64,000 nt of DNA from an uncultured Porphyromonadaceae bacterium (GCA_947178215.1 CAMWXJ010000003.1:62001-126000), one strand, 5' to 3'; shown: positions 53,880-63,198, counted from the stretch's first letter. A program made the numbers and translations. Notes: generated by a model from the letters alone, not told the origin.

Positions 53880-56228
53880 ATGGAAGATTATCTCAACGAG
53901 CTTAATGAGCAGCAGCGTGCCGCCGTGGAATATGTCGACGGCCCGGCCCTTGTGATAGCAGGTGCCGGCTCGGGCAAGACACGCGTGCTCACCTACAAGA
54001 TAGTTCACCTGCTGCGGCTGGGCTATGAGCCGTGGCGCATACTGGCCCTCACTTTCACCAACAAGGCCGCCCGCGAGATGCGCGAGCGTATCGAGCAACT
54101 CGTAGGCCCGCGTACCTCGGCGTCGTTATGGATGGGCACGTTTCACTCTATCTTCGCCCGCATACTCCGCGCCAATGCCGAGCGCGTGGGCTACAAGTCG
54201 TCGTTTACAATCTACGACAGCGCCGACTCGCGCTCTCTCGTCAAGATGATAATCAAGGATATGGGTCTTGACGACAAAATCTACAAGCCGGCAGCCGTGC
54301 TCTCGTCAATCTCCACGGCCAAGAACGCCCTTATATCCCCCGAGCGTTATGCCACTCTCCCCGACGTGATGCGCGCCGACAAGGACGCGCGCCGCCCCGA
54401 TACATACGCCATCTACCGCGCCTACCGCGACCGCTGCTTCAAGGCCAACGCGATGGACTTCGACGACCTGCTCTACTACACCAACGTGCTGCTACGCGAC
54501 AATCCCGACCTCCTGCGCCACTACCAGGAATATTTCCGCTACGTGCTGGTCGACGAGTATCAGGACACCAACTTCGCACAACACATGATAGTGTCGCAGC
54601 TTTGCGCCGACCACAAGCGGCTCTGCGTGGTGGGCGACGACGCCCAGTCGATATATTCGTTCCGCGGCGCCAACATACGCAATATCCTAAACCTCAAACA
54701 GGCATATCCCGAGCTCGCCACGTTCAAGCTCGAACGCAACTACCGCTCGACACGCAACATCATAGGCGCCGCCAACTCCCTCATCGACAAGAACACCGAG
54801 CAGATACGCAAGAACGTCTATACCACCGGCCCCGAAGGCACCCGCCTCGAAGTGGTGCAGAGTTACAGCGACTACGAAGAGAGCTTTCTGGTAGCCAACC
54901 GCATGGCGTCGCTCCACAACGAGGGCAAGGCCACATGGCAGGAGACGGCCATACTCTACCGAACCAACGCCCAGAGCCGCATACTCGAAGAGAGCCTGCG
55001 CAAACGCAACATACCCTACCGCATCTACGGCGGCCTGTCGTTTTACCAGCGTAAGGAGGTAAAAGACGCGATAGCATATTTCCGTCTTGCAGTGAACCCT
55101 GACGACGACGAGGCGCTGCGCCGCATCGTCAACTATCCCGCGCGCGGCATCGGAGAGACCACCATGGCACGTCTGGTGCGCTATGCCGGCGACAGGGGTA
55201 GCTCGATATGGGGCGTGCTCACCGGGCAGACAGGCTCCACCACCGACGCCGGCATCACGCCGGCGGCCCGCCGCAAGCTCGACGAATTCACGGAGATGAT
55301 AAGCGGTTTTTACAGCCGACAGGCGTCGGGAGCCGACGCCATGGACGTGGCCTCGGAAATCATCGACCGCTCGCGACTCATGGCAGTGCTCGTAAGCGAC
55401 CGCACACCCGAAAGCGTGTCTAAGCAGGAAAACCTCTCAGAACTTCTCGCCGGCGTAAAGCAATTTGTCGACTCGAAGCAGGAGGAGGGCAACGGCCAGT
55501 ACGCCACCCTCGCCGACTTCCTCGCCGAGGTGTCGCTCGCCACCGACCAGGACTCCGACGACACAGCCGGAGAGAACCGCGTGACACTCATGACCGTCCA
55601 TGCCGCCAAGGGCCTGGAATTTGACAACATATTCGTGGTGGGCGTGGAGGACGACCTTTTTCCGTCGTCGATGAGCAAGAACTCCATATCGGAAATCGAG
55701 GAGGAGCGCCGCCTGCTCTATGTCGCCATCACCCGTGCGAGGGTGTTCTGCATGCTGTCGTTTGCCACCTCGCGCTTCCGCAACGGGCAGACCGTCATCA
55801 CCAGCCCGTCGCCGTTCCTGCGCGACATAGACCCGGCCTACCTCAAACTTATGAACGGCTCTACCATAGCACCGCCCGCCTCACGCCCTACCTACGGCAC
55901 CGCCGTAACCTCGTCGCGGCCGTTCCCATCGCGCCGCAACGAGTACCGTTCGCCGCGTCCGCTTTCGCCGTCCGACGCCCCCGCGCCTCGGCCGCTCGCG
56001 CCACGCTCCGTGGTCGGGACAGGCGTTCCCGGCCCCGACATGGTCAACCACCAGGCTCACGAGCTCAGCGAGGGCATGGAGATAGAACACTCGCTGCTCG
56101 GACGAGGCACCATAATAGCCGTCGACACCTCGCAGCCCGGCGGCGACCGCATACGCGTCGAGTTCAACGCCTCGGGTGAAGAAAAGAACCTATTGCTTAA
56201 ATTTGCCAAATTCCGCATTATATCATGA
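53880..56228 (+). CDS. UvrD/PcrA-type 3'-5' DNA helicase
   Basis: This 782-residue superfamily 1A helicase acts in DNA repair and in clearing stalled replication or transcription complexes. Walker A is AGAGSGKT (27-34), followed by LALTFTNKAAREMRERI, VDEYQDTN (Walker B), VGDDAQSIYSFRGA (motif III), LERNYRS (motif IV), MTVHAAKGLEF (motif V) and YVAITRAR (motif VI). The C-terminus has a disordered Pro/Arg/Ser stretch and then a Tudor-like end (LGRGTIIAVDTS), as in PcrA. The ATG at 53880 is used; an open extension of 17 codons upstream is rejected. Its stop overlaps the next start by four bases (ATGA). Confidence 0.96.
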   Translation: MEDYLNELNEQQRAAVEYVDGPALVIAGAGSGKTRVLTYKIVHLLRLGYEPWRILALTFTNKAAREMRERIEQLVGPRTSASLWMGTFHSIFARILRANAERVGYKSSFTIYDSADSRSLVKMIIKDMGLDDKIYKPAAVLSSISTAKNALISPERYATLPDVMRADKDARRPDTYAIYRAYRDRCFKANAMDFDDLLYYTNVLLRDNPDLLRHYQEYFRYVLVDEYQDTNFAQHMIVSQLCADHKRLCVVGDDAQSIYSFRGANIRNILNLKQAYPELATFKLERNYRSTRNIIGAANSLIDKNTEQIRKNVYTTGPEGTRLEVVQSYSDYEESFLVANRMASLHNEGKATWQETAILYRTNAQSRILEESLRKRNIPYRIYGGLSFYQRKEVKDAIAYFRLAVNPDDDEALRRIVNYPARGIGETTMARLVRYAGDRGSSIWGVLTGQTGSTTDAGITPAARRKLDEFTEMISGFYSRQASGADAMDVASEIIDRSRLMAVLVSDRTPESVSKQENLSELLAGVKQFVDSKQEEGNGQYATLADFLAEVSLATDQDSDDTAGENRVTLMTVHAAKGLEFDNIFVVGVEDDLFPSSMSKNSISEIEEERRLLYVAITRARVFCMLSFATSRFRNGQTVITSPSPFLRDIDPAYLKLMNGSTIAPPASRPTYGTAVTSSRPFPSRRNEYRSPRPLSPSDAPAPRPLAPRSVVGTGVPGPDMVNHQAHELSEGMEIEHSLLGRGTIIAVDTSQPGGDRIRVEFNASGEEKNLLLKFAKFRIIS

Positions 56229-57385
56229 CTGACGAGAAGACCGCAATCATACTCGGCGACAACCCGCCGACACCCTATTACATAGTGTATGAGGATCGCC
56301 TGCGGCGCAACCTCCGCCTCATCAACGAAGTGGAGCGCGAGTCGGGCGCCAACATCATCATGGCCTTCAAGGCCAACGCCCTGTGGCGCACCTTCCCTAT
56401 CATAGCGGAATACAACCGCGACTTCACGGCCTCGTCGCTCAACGAGCTGCAGCTCGGCACTGAGACTCTCGGCGGAAGCGCGCACAGCTACTGTCCGGCC
56501 TATACCGACGACACAATCGACCGATACCTCGCACTGTCGAGCCACATCACGTTCAACTCGCTCAGTCAGGCGCAACGCTTCGCCGCGCGTGCCGTCGCCG
56601 CGGGGGTAAGCCCCGGCCTGCGTGTCAACCCGGCCTGCTCGGTCATCGAGACCGACATCTACAACCCCGCCCTGCCCGGCTCGCGCTTCGGCGTCACGGC
56701 AGAACAACTCGACGCCGGCGAGCTCCCCGCCGAAATAGAAGGATTCCACTTCCACGCGCTGTGCGAGTCGACGTCGTATGACCTCGAACGGGTGCTCGAA
56801 GCGTTCGAGGACCAGTTCGGCAAATATCTCCCCGCCCTAAAATGGGTCAACATGGGGGGCGGCCACCTTATGACACGCGAGGGCTACGACACGCGTCATC
56901 TCATAAGCCTCATCAAAGACTTCCGCCGCCGGCACCCCAATCTGGAAGTGATACTCGAACCGGGGTCGGCGTTCACATGGCGCACCGGCGACCTCATCAC
57001 CTCAGTTGTCGACATCGTAGAGAACCAGGGTATCAAGACAGCCATAATCGACGCCTCGTTTGCCTGCCATATGCCCGACTGCCTCGAAATGCCCTACAAA
57101 CCGGCCATAACCGAAGCGCTGCCCGAGCCACAGCTGTCAAAGCCCACCTACCGCCTCGGCGGCAACTCATGCCTGTCGGGTGATTATGTGGGCGACTGGT
57201 CGTTTGACCGCCCGTTAGAGCCGGGCGACCGCCTCACGCTCGAAGACATGAACCACTACACCACGGTGAAAACCACCATGTTCAACGGCATACAGCATCC
57301 CGACATAGTGCTTCGCCACACCGATGGCACCACCGAGCTGTTGCGCCGCTTCACTTTCGACGACTACCGCTCACGAATGTCCTGA
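56225..57385 (+). CDS. nspC: Carboxynorspermidine/carboxyspermidine decarboxylase
   Basis: This is a PLP enzyme that makes spermidine (or norspermidine) from the carboxylated intermediate, the route used by gut Bacteroidetes. The 386-residue product is a fold III alanine-racemase-like decarboxylase: the PLP lysine is K49 (MAFKANAL), with HFHALCES, WVNMGGGHLMTREGYD, ILEPGSAF and DASFACHMPDCLEMPYK further on. It starts inside the helicase gene's stop codon, so translation is coupled. Carboxyspermidine dehydrogenase, its partner, is not in the window. Confidence 0.95.
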   Translation: MTDEKTAIILGDNPPTPYYIVYEDRLRRNLRLINEVERESGANIIMAFKANALWRTFPIIAEYNRDFTASSLNELQLGTETLGGSAHSYCPAYTDDTIDRYLALSSHITFNSLSQAQRFAARAVAAGVSPGLRVNPACSVIETDIYNPALPGSRFGVTAEQLDAGELPAEIEGFHFHALCESTSYDLERVLEAFEDQFGKYLPALKWVNMGGGHLMTREGYDTRHLISLIKDFRRRHPNLEVILEPGSAFTWRTGDLITSVVDIVENQGIKTAIIDASFACHMPDCLEMPYKPAITEALPEPQLSKPTYRLGGNSCLSGDYVGDWSFDRPLEPGDRLTLEDMNHYTTVKTTMFNGIQHPDIVLRHTDGTTELLRRFTFDDYRSRMS

Positions 57386-57401
57386 CTCACCACCAACAGC
57401 C

Positions 57402-58409
57402 ATGACCGAACATCCACGCTACTCCATAATAGTGCCTGTGTACAACCGCTCCGACGAAGTGGCCGATTTGCTGCGCTCGCTCGACGCACAGACCGAAAAA
57501 GATTTCGAGACAATAATAGTAGAGGACGGGTCGCCGCTGCCATGCCGCAAGGTGGTAGAGGAGCTGGGGCACGGAGCAAACGCACGATACATATTCCGCC
57601 AGAACGAAGGACGCTCATATGCCCGCAACGCCGGCATAGAGCAGGCCCGCGGCGAATACCTGATATTCTTTGACAGCGATTGTGTGATACCGCCCGACTA
57701 CTTCGCCATCCTGAGCAGAGCGCTAAGGGAAAACCCGCTCGACTGCTTCGGAGGTCCCGACGCCGCCAACAAGAATTTTACGCCCGTACAGCGCGCCATA
57801 AGCTTCGCCATGACCTCGCTCCTCACCACGGGCGGCATACGCGGACGCAAGCACTCCATGGAGAAGTTTACGCCACGCTCGTTCAACATGGGGTTCACAC
57901 GCCGCGTGGCAGAGCGTGTGGGGGGCTTCCGGGAGATGTTCAGCGAAGACATAGACATTTCCACCCGAATACGCAATGCCGGCTTCTCGATAGGCCTCAT
58001 CCCGGAAGCCGAGGTGTGGCACAAACGCCGCGTCGACTTCGGCAAGTTCTTCCGCCAGGTGCATGTGTTCGGCATGAGCCGCATCACCCTCCACCTGCTC
58101 TATCCCGGCTCGCTCAAAGCGGTCCACGCCCTGCCGGCGGTAGCCGTAATTGTCGGCGCCCTGCTGCTTGCCGCAGGCATCTTCATCTCGCCCTGGATGC
58201 TGCTGCCTTTCGGCATCTACGCCCTGGCACTGTTTGCCGACTGCCTCATATCAACGCGATCGCTCAAAGTGTCGATGCTCGCCGTGCCGGCATCGGCGGT
58301 GCAGATAATAGGCTACGGCACGGGATTCATCCGCGCATACATCAATGTGATACTGCTCGGCAAAGGGCGTGACATCGAAGCCGAAATCGCGATACGTCGC
58401 GGTAAATAA
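57402..58409 (+). CDS. Membrane-associated family 2 glycosyltransferase
   Basis: The 335-residue product has a GT-A fold catalytic domain (7-230): YSIIVPVYNRSDEV at the start, VEDGS (40-44), and the metal-binding DSD at 91-93 (IFFDSDCVIPPD). Two hydrophobic segments at about 240-285 (IVGALLLAAGIFI and LLPFGIYALALFADC) anchor it in the membrane. The donor and acceptor are unknown; cell-surface polysaccharide synthesis is likely. The ATG at 57402 is used, because the open frame upstream lies inside nspC. It lies 16 bases after nspC and 13 before radC. Confidence 0.88.
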   Translation: MTEHPRYSIIVPVYNRSDEVADLLRSLDAQTEKDFETIIVEDGSPLPCRKVVEELGHGANARYIFRQNEGRSYARNAGIEQARGEYLIFFDSDCVIPPDYFAILSRALRENPLDCFGGPDAANKNFTPVQRAISFAMTSLLTTGGIRGRKHSMEKFTPRSFNMGFTRRVAERVGGFREMFSEDIDISTRIRNAGFSIGLIPEAEVWHKRRVDFGKFFRQVHVFGMSRITLHLLYPGSLKAVHALPAVAVIVGALLLAAGIFISPWMLLPFGIYALALFADCLISTRSLKVSMLAVPASAVQIIGYGTGFIRAYINVILLGKGRDIEAEIAIRRGK

Positions 58410-58422
58410 TAGCATCAGAGCC

Positions 58423-59127
58423 ATGACCGACGAACCCGACAAGTGCATCCGCATGACCGACCTGAGCGAGGAAGACCGTCCGCGCGAAAAAGCCATGACC
58501 CACGGCATAGCCTCACTCTCCAACACCGAACTGCTCACCATAGTCATAGGGTCAGGTCTGCCCGGCACCTCGGCCCTGTCGGTGGCTCAGAAGATGCTCC
58601 GCGATGTCGACAACAAACTCTCCGGACTGCGCTCGCAGTCGATAAGAGCGCTCATAAGAAATCATCGCGGCATAGGGGCGGCGCGCGCGGTGAGCATAGC
58701 CGCCGCATTTGAGCTCGGAGTGCGCTGCCGCGACGAGCAGCCCGACGAAAAGCCGCAGATTAAATGCTCGGCCGACATATACAGCTATATCCGCGGACGC
58801 CTCGAAGAGGAACCCCGCGAACACTTCGTAGTGCTCACACTCTCACGCTCCAACCGTATCACAGGTTGCTACAAGGTATCGGAAGGTGGCACGACGGCGA
58901 CCGTCGTCGACGTAAAACTGCTGATGAAAGAAGCACTGGAACGCCTCGCTGAAAACATCGTGCTTGTACACAATCATCCGTCGGGGAATCTCAAACCCTC
59001 GCCTCAGGACATTGACCTGACACGCCGCATCAAGGGAGCGGCGGAGCTGTTTGGCATCCGCGTGCTCGACCATATAATCATTGGCCGCTCCGGCTACTAC
59101 TCGTTCAGCGACGAAGGCAAGCTGTGA
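58423..59127 (+). CDS. radC: RadC/JAB-domain protein
   Basis: This 234-residue protein has an N-terminal helix-hairpin-helix region (LSNTELLTIVIGSGLPG, then RSQSIRALIRNHRGIGAARAV) and a JAB metal-binding domain with the signature HNHPSGNLKPSPQDID. It is named for DNA repair, but the repair role in E. coli was withdrawn and the true activity is uncertain. The ATG at 58423 is chosen because the open frame upstream overlaps the glycosyltransferase. It is the last gene of the helicase operon. Confidence 0.94.
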   Translation: MTDEPDKCIRMTDLSEEDRPREKAMTHGIASLSNTELLTIVIGSGLPGTSALSVAQKMLRDVDNKLSGLRSQSIRALIRNHRGIGAARAVSIAAAFELGVRCRDEQPDEKPQIKCSADIYSYIRGRLEEEPREHFVVLTLSRSNRITGCYKVSEGGTTATVVDVKLLMKEALERLAENIVLVHNHPSGNLKPSPQDIDLTRRIKGAAELFGIRVLDHIIIGRSGYYSFSDEGKL

Positions 59128-59203
59128 CTCCGGAACAATCGGAGTCGCCGGTGCGTTATCAAAGTGAGTTCATCCGCTTAACGACCCACTTGACACATCC
59201 ATT

Positions 59204-60139
59204 ATGAAGAAGATAGCCAAATCGCTCATCGAACTTATGGGCAACACTCCCCTGCTCGACCCGCTACGCTACTGCAAATCGACGGGCACCGAAGCCGCCC
59301 AACTGCTGCTCAAACTCGAAGGGTTCAATCCCGGCGGCAGCATCAAGGACCGCGTGGCCCTCAACATGATTGTGCGCGCCGAACAGGACGGAACGTTGCC
59401 TCCGGGCGGCACCGTCATCGAGCCTACCTCGGGCAACACCGGCATAGGACTCGCATGGATATGCGCCCTGCGCGGCTACAAGCTTATCCTCACCATGCCC
59501 GACACCATGAGCGAGGAGCGACGCCGGCTGCTGCTCGCCTATGGAGCGTCAATCGACCTCACTCCCGGCAAGCTCGGCATGAAAGGCGCCATAGAGCGCG
59601 CCCGCAAGCTGCGCGACGAGATTCCCGGCTCGATAATCCTCGACCAGTTTGCCAATCCCGCCAACCCGGCCGTACACTTCGCCACGACGGGCCACGAGAT
59701 ATGGCGCGACACCTCCGGTAAGGTCGACATAGTGGTGGCCGGCATAGGCACCGGAGGCACTATATCCGGCATAGGGCGCTATCTGAAAAGCAAGAAGTCG
59801 AGCGTGGAGATAATAGGCGTGGAGCCGGCCGAGAGTGCCGTCATCAACGGCGGCGAGCCGGGCCCCCACAGAATCCAGGGTATCGGCGCGGGCTTCATCC
59901 CCTCCACCTACGACGGCACGGTAGTAGACCGCGTAGTCACCGTGACCGGCGACCAGGCGGTGCTTGCCGCCCGCGCCCTCGCGCGCACGGAAGGGGTGCT
60001 CACAGGCTTCTCGGGCGGCGCGGCACTGTTTGCCGCCACCGACCTCGCGCGCCGAAGCACCAACAAGGGCAAGACGATAGTGGCAGTCATCCCCGACGGA
60101 GGCGACCGCTATCTCACCACCGACCTCTATGTCGGCTAA
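59204..60139 (+). CDS. cysK: Cysteine synthase (O-acetylserine sulfhydrylase)
   Basis: This enzyme makes cysteine from O-acetylserine and sulfide, using PLP. The 311-residue product has the PLP lysine K48 in NPGGSIKDR, the substrate loop TSGNTGIGL (near 85), and the phosphate-binding GTGGTISG. FSGGAALFAA near the end completes the fold. Length is typical. It lies 76 bases after radC with no obvious promoter, so it may be read through. A small hairpin (GACTCCG-7-CGGAGTC, 59126-59146) lies just before it. Confidence 0.95.
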   Translation: MKKIAKSLIELMGNTPLLDPLRYCKSTGTEAAQLLLKLEGFNPGGSIKDRVALNMIVRAEQDGTLPPGGTVIEPTSGNTGIGLAWICALRGYKLILTMPDTMSEERRRLLLAYGASIDLTPGKLGMKGAIERARKLRDEIPGSIILDQFANPANPAVHFATTGHEIWRDTSGKVDIVVAGIGTGGTISGIGRYLKSKKSSVEIIGVEPAESAVINGGEPGPHRIQGIGAGFIPSTYDGTVVDRVVTVTGDQAVLAARALARTEGVLTGFSGGAALFAATDLARRSTNKGKTIVAVIPDGGDRYLTTDLYVG

Positions 60140-60168
60140 CCTCACGCATAGACACCGATTTCTTTTCC

Positions 60169-61086
60169 TTACCTCACCTTAGCCACACCGTGAAGACCTC
60201 GCAGAAACGCGGGGGCTTCCATTCGGCGCTTGCCGGCGGGTTGCAGCTCGATGATTTCGAGCAGCTGCCCGTCGCCGCATTTCACGGTAAGCGAGCCTGC
60301 GGCCTCGGCGTCGACCGGGCGTGTGGCAAACACCTTTGCCGTGGCCACGGAGCCGTCGGGCATCTCAATCTCGGTCCACGCGGCGGGATAAGGCGACAGG
60401 CCGCGCACCAGATTGTGGATTTGCGCCGCGGGACGCGTCCAGTCGATACGGCATGTCTCGGTGAAGATTTTCGGCGCGGGGGTAGGCTCGATATCCATGT
60501 CGAGCTGCGAGGTGGCCACGGCACGTCCCTCGGCAATATCGGAGAGAGTGTCGAGCGTGAGGTCGGCACCGATATGCATCAGGCGGTCGTACACGCTGCC
60601 TACATTCTCGTCGGGCCCTATCTCGATAGCACGCTGTGCTATTACGGGTCCGGTGTCAATGTCGTGGGTAAGGAAGAACGTGGTGACGCCCGTCACGGTC
60701 TCGCCGTTGATTACTGCCCAGTTGATAGGTGCGGCGCCTCGATAGCGCGGCAGCAGCGAGCCGTGGAGATTGAACGTACCGAGGCGGGGCATATTCCACA
60801 CTATCTCCGGCATCATGCGAAACGCTATCACGACAAAAAGGTCGGCGTCAATGGCACGCAGCGCGTCGACAAATTCCGGGTCGCGCAGCTTCTCGGGCTG
60901 CAACACCGGGAGACCGGCCGAGAGAGCATACTGCTTCACGGCACTCATGCGCGGAGCATGGCCGCGCCCGGCCGGACGATCGGGCGCCGTGACTACTGCG
61001 GCCACCTCTACGTCGGCGGCTTCCTCGTGGATACGGCGCAGCGATTCCACTGCAAATTCAGGTGTTCCGAAAAATACTATCTTCAT
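60169..61086 (-). CDS. fmt: Methionyl-tRNA formyltransferase
   Basis: This enzyme formylates the initiator Met-tRNA. The 305-residue product starts MKIVFFGTPEFAVESL, and its catalytic residues sit at the same numbers as in E. coli: N106 and H108 (TFNLHGSLLPRYRG) and D144 (THDIDTGPV). The C-terminal tRNA-binding domain follows from about 205. It is the last gene of the minus-strand operon, 30 bases after ruvC, and converges on cysK with a 29-base gap that has no clear terminator. Confidence 0.97.
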   Translation of the reverse strand: MKIVFFGTPEFAVESLRRIHEEAADVEVAAVVTAPDRPAGRGHAPRMSAVKQYALSAGLPVLQPEKLRDPEFVDALRAIDADLFVVIAFRMMPEIVWNMPRLGTFNLHGSLLPRYRGAAPINWAVINGETVTGVTTFFLTHDIDTGPVIAQRAIEIGPDENVGSVYDRLMHIGADLTLDTLSDIAEGRAVATSQLDMDIEPTPAPKIFTETCRIDWTRPAAQIHNLVRGLSPYPAAWTEIEMPDGSVATAKVFATRPVDAEAAGSLTVKCGDGQLLEIIELQPAGKRRMEAPAFLRGLHGVAKVR

Positions 61087-61116
61087 TACCGTGTGATTGA
61101 TTGCTTTGTTTGCGGA

Positions 61117-61740
61117 TTAATTTTTGATTCGGTCGGGATTGCGCGCCACAAAATCTTTCCACCCTCCTCGCGACGACGGCTTGCTGCGGTTCACCGCGCT
61201 GCCCGCGCCGTGCTTAACCACCTGCGCAAAGGGGCCCGACGTCTCATATAGATGGGTCATGGCCACTGCAAGCGCGTCGGTGGCGTCGAGCGGCAGGTCG
61301 GCAAGCGTGACGTCGGAAATATGCATGGTGCGACGTAATATCTCGCGCACCTGCTCCTTGGAGGCGGCACCGGTGCCGGTTATGGCCTGCTTGACTTTAC
61401 GCGGCTCATATTCTGCGATGGGCACGTCGCGTTCGAGTGCGGCGGCCATTGCCACGCCCTGGGCTCGGCCGAGTTTGAGCATCGACTGCACGTTCTTACC
61501 GAAAAAGGGGGCTTCGAGAGCCATTTCGTCGGGATGATACTCGTCGACAAGCGCCGTGATTCGGTCGAATATACGGCGCAGCCGCAGATAGTGGTCTTCA
61601 AGACGCGACAGATGTATCACACCCATCGTTATGACTTCGGGCTTGCGCCTGTCGGCTATCCCCACGAGGGCATAACCCATGACGTTTGTGCCGGGGTCGA
61701 TGCCTATTATAATACGGTTGTAGTCGGCGACTCCTGTCAT
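61117..61740 (-). CDS. ruvC: Holliday-junction resolvase RuvC
   Basis: This 207-residue endonuclease resolves four-way DNA junctions. The four acidic active-site residues are seen: D14 ([12 protein letters not shown]), E76 ([10 protein letters not shown]), D152 and D155 ([15 protein letters not shown]). The Lys/Arg-rich C-terminus is longer than usual, with [17 protein letters not shown]. The ATG at 61740 is used; it overlaps the stop of the DUF4286 gene by four bases (ATGA). An earlier in-frame start exists but would add 12 non-conserved residues. Confidence 0.95.
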   Translation of the reverse strand: MTGVADYNRIIIGIDPGTNVMGYALVGIADRRKPEVITMGVIHLSRLEDHYLRLRRIFDRITALVDEYHPDEMALEAPFFGKNVQSMLKLGRAQGVAMAAALERDVPIAEYEPRKVKQAITGTGAASKEQVREILRRTMHISDVTLADLPLDATDALAVAMTHLYETSGPFAQVVKHGAGSAVNRSKPSSRGGWKDFVARNPDRIKN

Positions 61741-62051
61741 GAATGTGACAATACGTCCATATATGTCGAAAACCACACCACGCGCCCGTGGCCGTAATGC
61801 TTTTCAAGCTCTGAGCGGAAGCGGGCGGCACTCTCCTCCCACACCGCAACGGCCGCTTCGTCGTCGGCCATGAACTGTAACGCGTAGCTGCGGGCTTCGT
61901 CGTTGCCGGGAGTGGCTATGAGGGCAAAAGTGTGGCCTTTGATGCCCGGCGACGCAAGCGCGGCGCGTATATATAGGGCTGTCGCCCACTCCGTGAGGAA
62001 GTCGGGCGATGCCGTGGCTTCGATTATGAAAGTAGTGTTATAGAGAATCAT
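61737..62051 (-). CDS. DUF4286 family protein
   Basis: This 104-residue protein starts [22 protein letters not shown] and ends [14 protein letters not shown]. It has no signal peptide. The motif of strand-helix-strand with two conserved Trp/Phe positions fits the small DUF4286 family, whose function is unknown; in Bacteroidetes it is often next to ruvC. Both ends overlap neighbours by four bases, so it is translated as part of a coupled chain. The open frame extends another 86 codons upstream, but that stretch is the shadow of the dispanin-like gene and is not used. Confidence 0.8.
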   Translation of the reverse strand: MILYNTTFIIEATASPDFLTEWATALYIRAALASPGIKGHTFALIATPGNDEARSYALQFMADDEAAVAVWEESAARFRSELEKHYGHGRVVWFSTYMDVLSHS

Positions 62052-62374
62052 ATCGTGATTATAGAGTTCGGCAGGCGTATTGTACCGGTAAGCATCAGCC
62101 AGAGCCCTACGGCCCATATCACTGCACCGACACATGCGCCCGTGATGCAGAGCCAACGGGCACGCGCCGAAGCGGCTACGGCCTCGTCGTAGCGTCCCAG
62201 AGCATAGCGGCTCTCCACTTTCGAGGAGTAGACCATGGCGGCGATGCCGAGCGGCAGACACAGGAAGAGAGTTACGAGCAGGCTTTCGAGGACCCAGCGG
62301 CGAGGACAAGGGAGCAGACGCAACCCTATCGTCGGGGGCTCAATCTGTTTGTGGAGGTTTTCGTAGAATGTCAT
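62048..62374 (-). CDS. CD225/dispanin-family membrane protein
   Basis: The 108-residue product has two hydrophobic segments, WVLESLLVTLFLCLPLGIAAMVY (27-49) and ITGACVGAVIWAVGLWLML (about 79-97), and a short N-terminal amphipathic start (MTFYENLHKQIEPPTIGLR). The segment LPLGIAAMVYSSKVESRYALGRYDEA matches the CD225/dispanin core (CxPxGxxAxxxS...A), the fold of interferon-induced transmembrane proteins, which also occurs widely in bacteria. Its bacterial function is not known. Both ends overlap neighbours by four bases. Confidence 0.82.
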   Translation of the reverse strand: MTFYENLHKQIEPPTIGLRLLPCPRRWVLESLLVTLFLCLPLGIAAMVYSSKVESRYALGRYDEAVAASARARWLCITGACVGAVIWAVGLWLMLTGTIRLPNSIITI

Positions 62375-63153
62375 CGCGATAAAGGTTTTCGGTGTGTGTT
62401 GATTTTTCTGACCAGCCCCCTGGCGGCGAAGCGCAGATGACGCGCCACCGTGGGAACTATACCATAATAATAACACATGATGCGAAAACGTTCGCGAAGA
62501 GAGCGAAATTCATTCTTGGTGGTTATGCCCTCTGCCAGATAATCAATTACCGGCTCAGGACCTAAGTATACGTTGCGACGCGAATGTTGCAGACAGCGCA
62601 GACACCACTCGTAGTCGGCCGAGAAGCGGTAGCGCAGGTCATAAGAGCCGGCTATGCGCCTCAACACCGCCATAGCCTGGTGACACACTTTCATGCCGTC
62701 GGCAAATGAGCGGTAGGTAAGTCGGTCGGGGGCAGTGAGATGCCGAGGACCCACATAGCGGCGGTCGGCGTCCACAAGCACGGTCTGCCCATATACTATT
62801 CCCGGCTCGTCGTGGGCGGCTATGGCGTCGGCATAGCGCTGCAACACGTCGGGGGAGTGAAACGCGTCGCCGGCGTTAAGGAAAATCACATAGCGCCCCT
62901 TGGCGCGGTCGAGCCCCTTGTTCATGGCGTCGTAAAGCCCACGGTCGGGCTCGCTCGTCACTACGAGGCCGCGTATTCCCGACTTGTACGCCAGAGATAC
63001 GGTGTTGTCGCCCGAAGCTCCGTCGACGACCAGATATTCCACCGGGCCGGCATATGTCTGCGCCGCGACGCTGGCAAGGGTCGGGCCGATAGTGGCCTCG
63101 GCGTTGTAGGTCACGGTGATGATGCTGAAAAGCGGCTGGTTATCGTCTTTCAT
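62371..63153 (-). CDS. Family 2 glycosyltransferase (WcaE-like)
   Basis: The 260-residue product is a soluble GT-A glycosyltransferase. FSIITVTYNAEATIGPTL opens the fold, VVDGASGDNT (42-51) binds the sugar nucleotide, and the metal site normally written DxD reads NAGD at 93-96 (IFLNAGDAF). SADYEWCLRC near 180 is the conserved catalytic region. It has no membrane segment. It resembles glycosyltransferases of colanic-acid type gene sets. It heads the chain to dispanin, DUF4286, ruvC and fmt. Its stop overlaps the next start by four bases. Confidence 0.88.
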   Translation of the reverse strand: MKDDNQPLFSIITVTYNAEATIGPTLASVAAQTYAGPVEYLVVDGASGDNTVSLAYKSGIRGLVVTSEPDRGLYDAMNKGLDRAKGRYVIFLNAGDAFHSPDVLQRYADAIAAHDEPGIVYGQTVLVDADRRYVGPRHLTAPDRLTYRSFADGMKVCHQAMAVLRRIAGSYDLRYRFSADYEWCLRCLQHSRRNVYLGPEPVIDYLAEGITTKNEFRSLRERFRIMCYYYGIVPTVARHLRFAARGLVRKINTHRKPLSR

Positions 63154-63190
63154 CGGAGGGAGCTGTGTGGTTATGTGGCGAATGAAATGA

Positions 63191-63198
63191 CAAAGTTA
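63191..63198 (-). promoter_or_regulatory. -7 box of the glycosyltransferase-ruvC-fmt operon (TAACTTTG)
   Basis: Minus-strand TAACTTTG fits TAnnTTTG and lies 37 bases before the glycosyltransferase start. It is the mirror image of the box at 63211-63218. Confidence 0.6.

Noticed and set aside
59126-59146. Terminator between radC and cysK
   Set aside because: The stem is only 7 bp with a 7-base loop and no T tract, so it was not listed as a terminator.
62052-62309. An 86-codon upstream extension of the DUF4286 gene
   Set aside because: It is out of frame within the dispanin-like gene, is rich in Arg/Gly/Pro, and the four-base overlaps favour the start at 62051.
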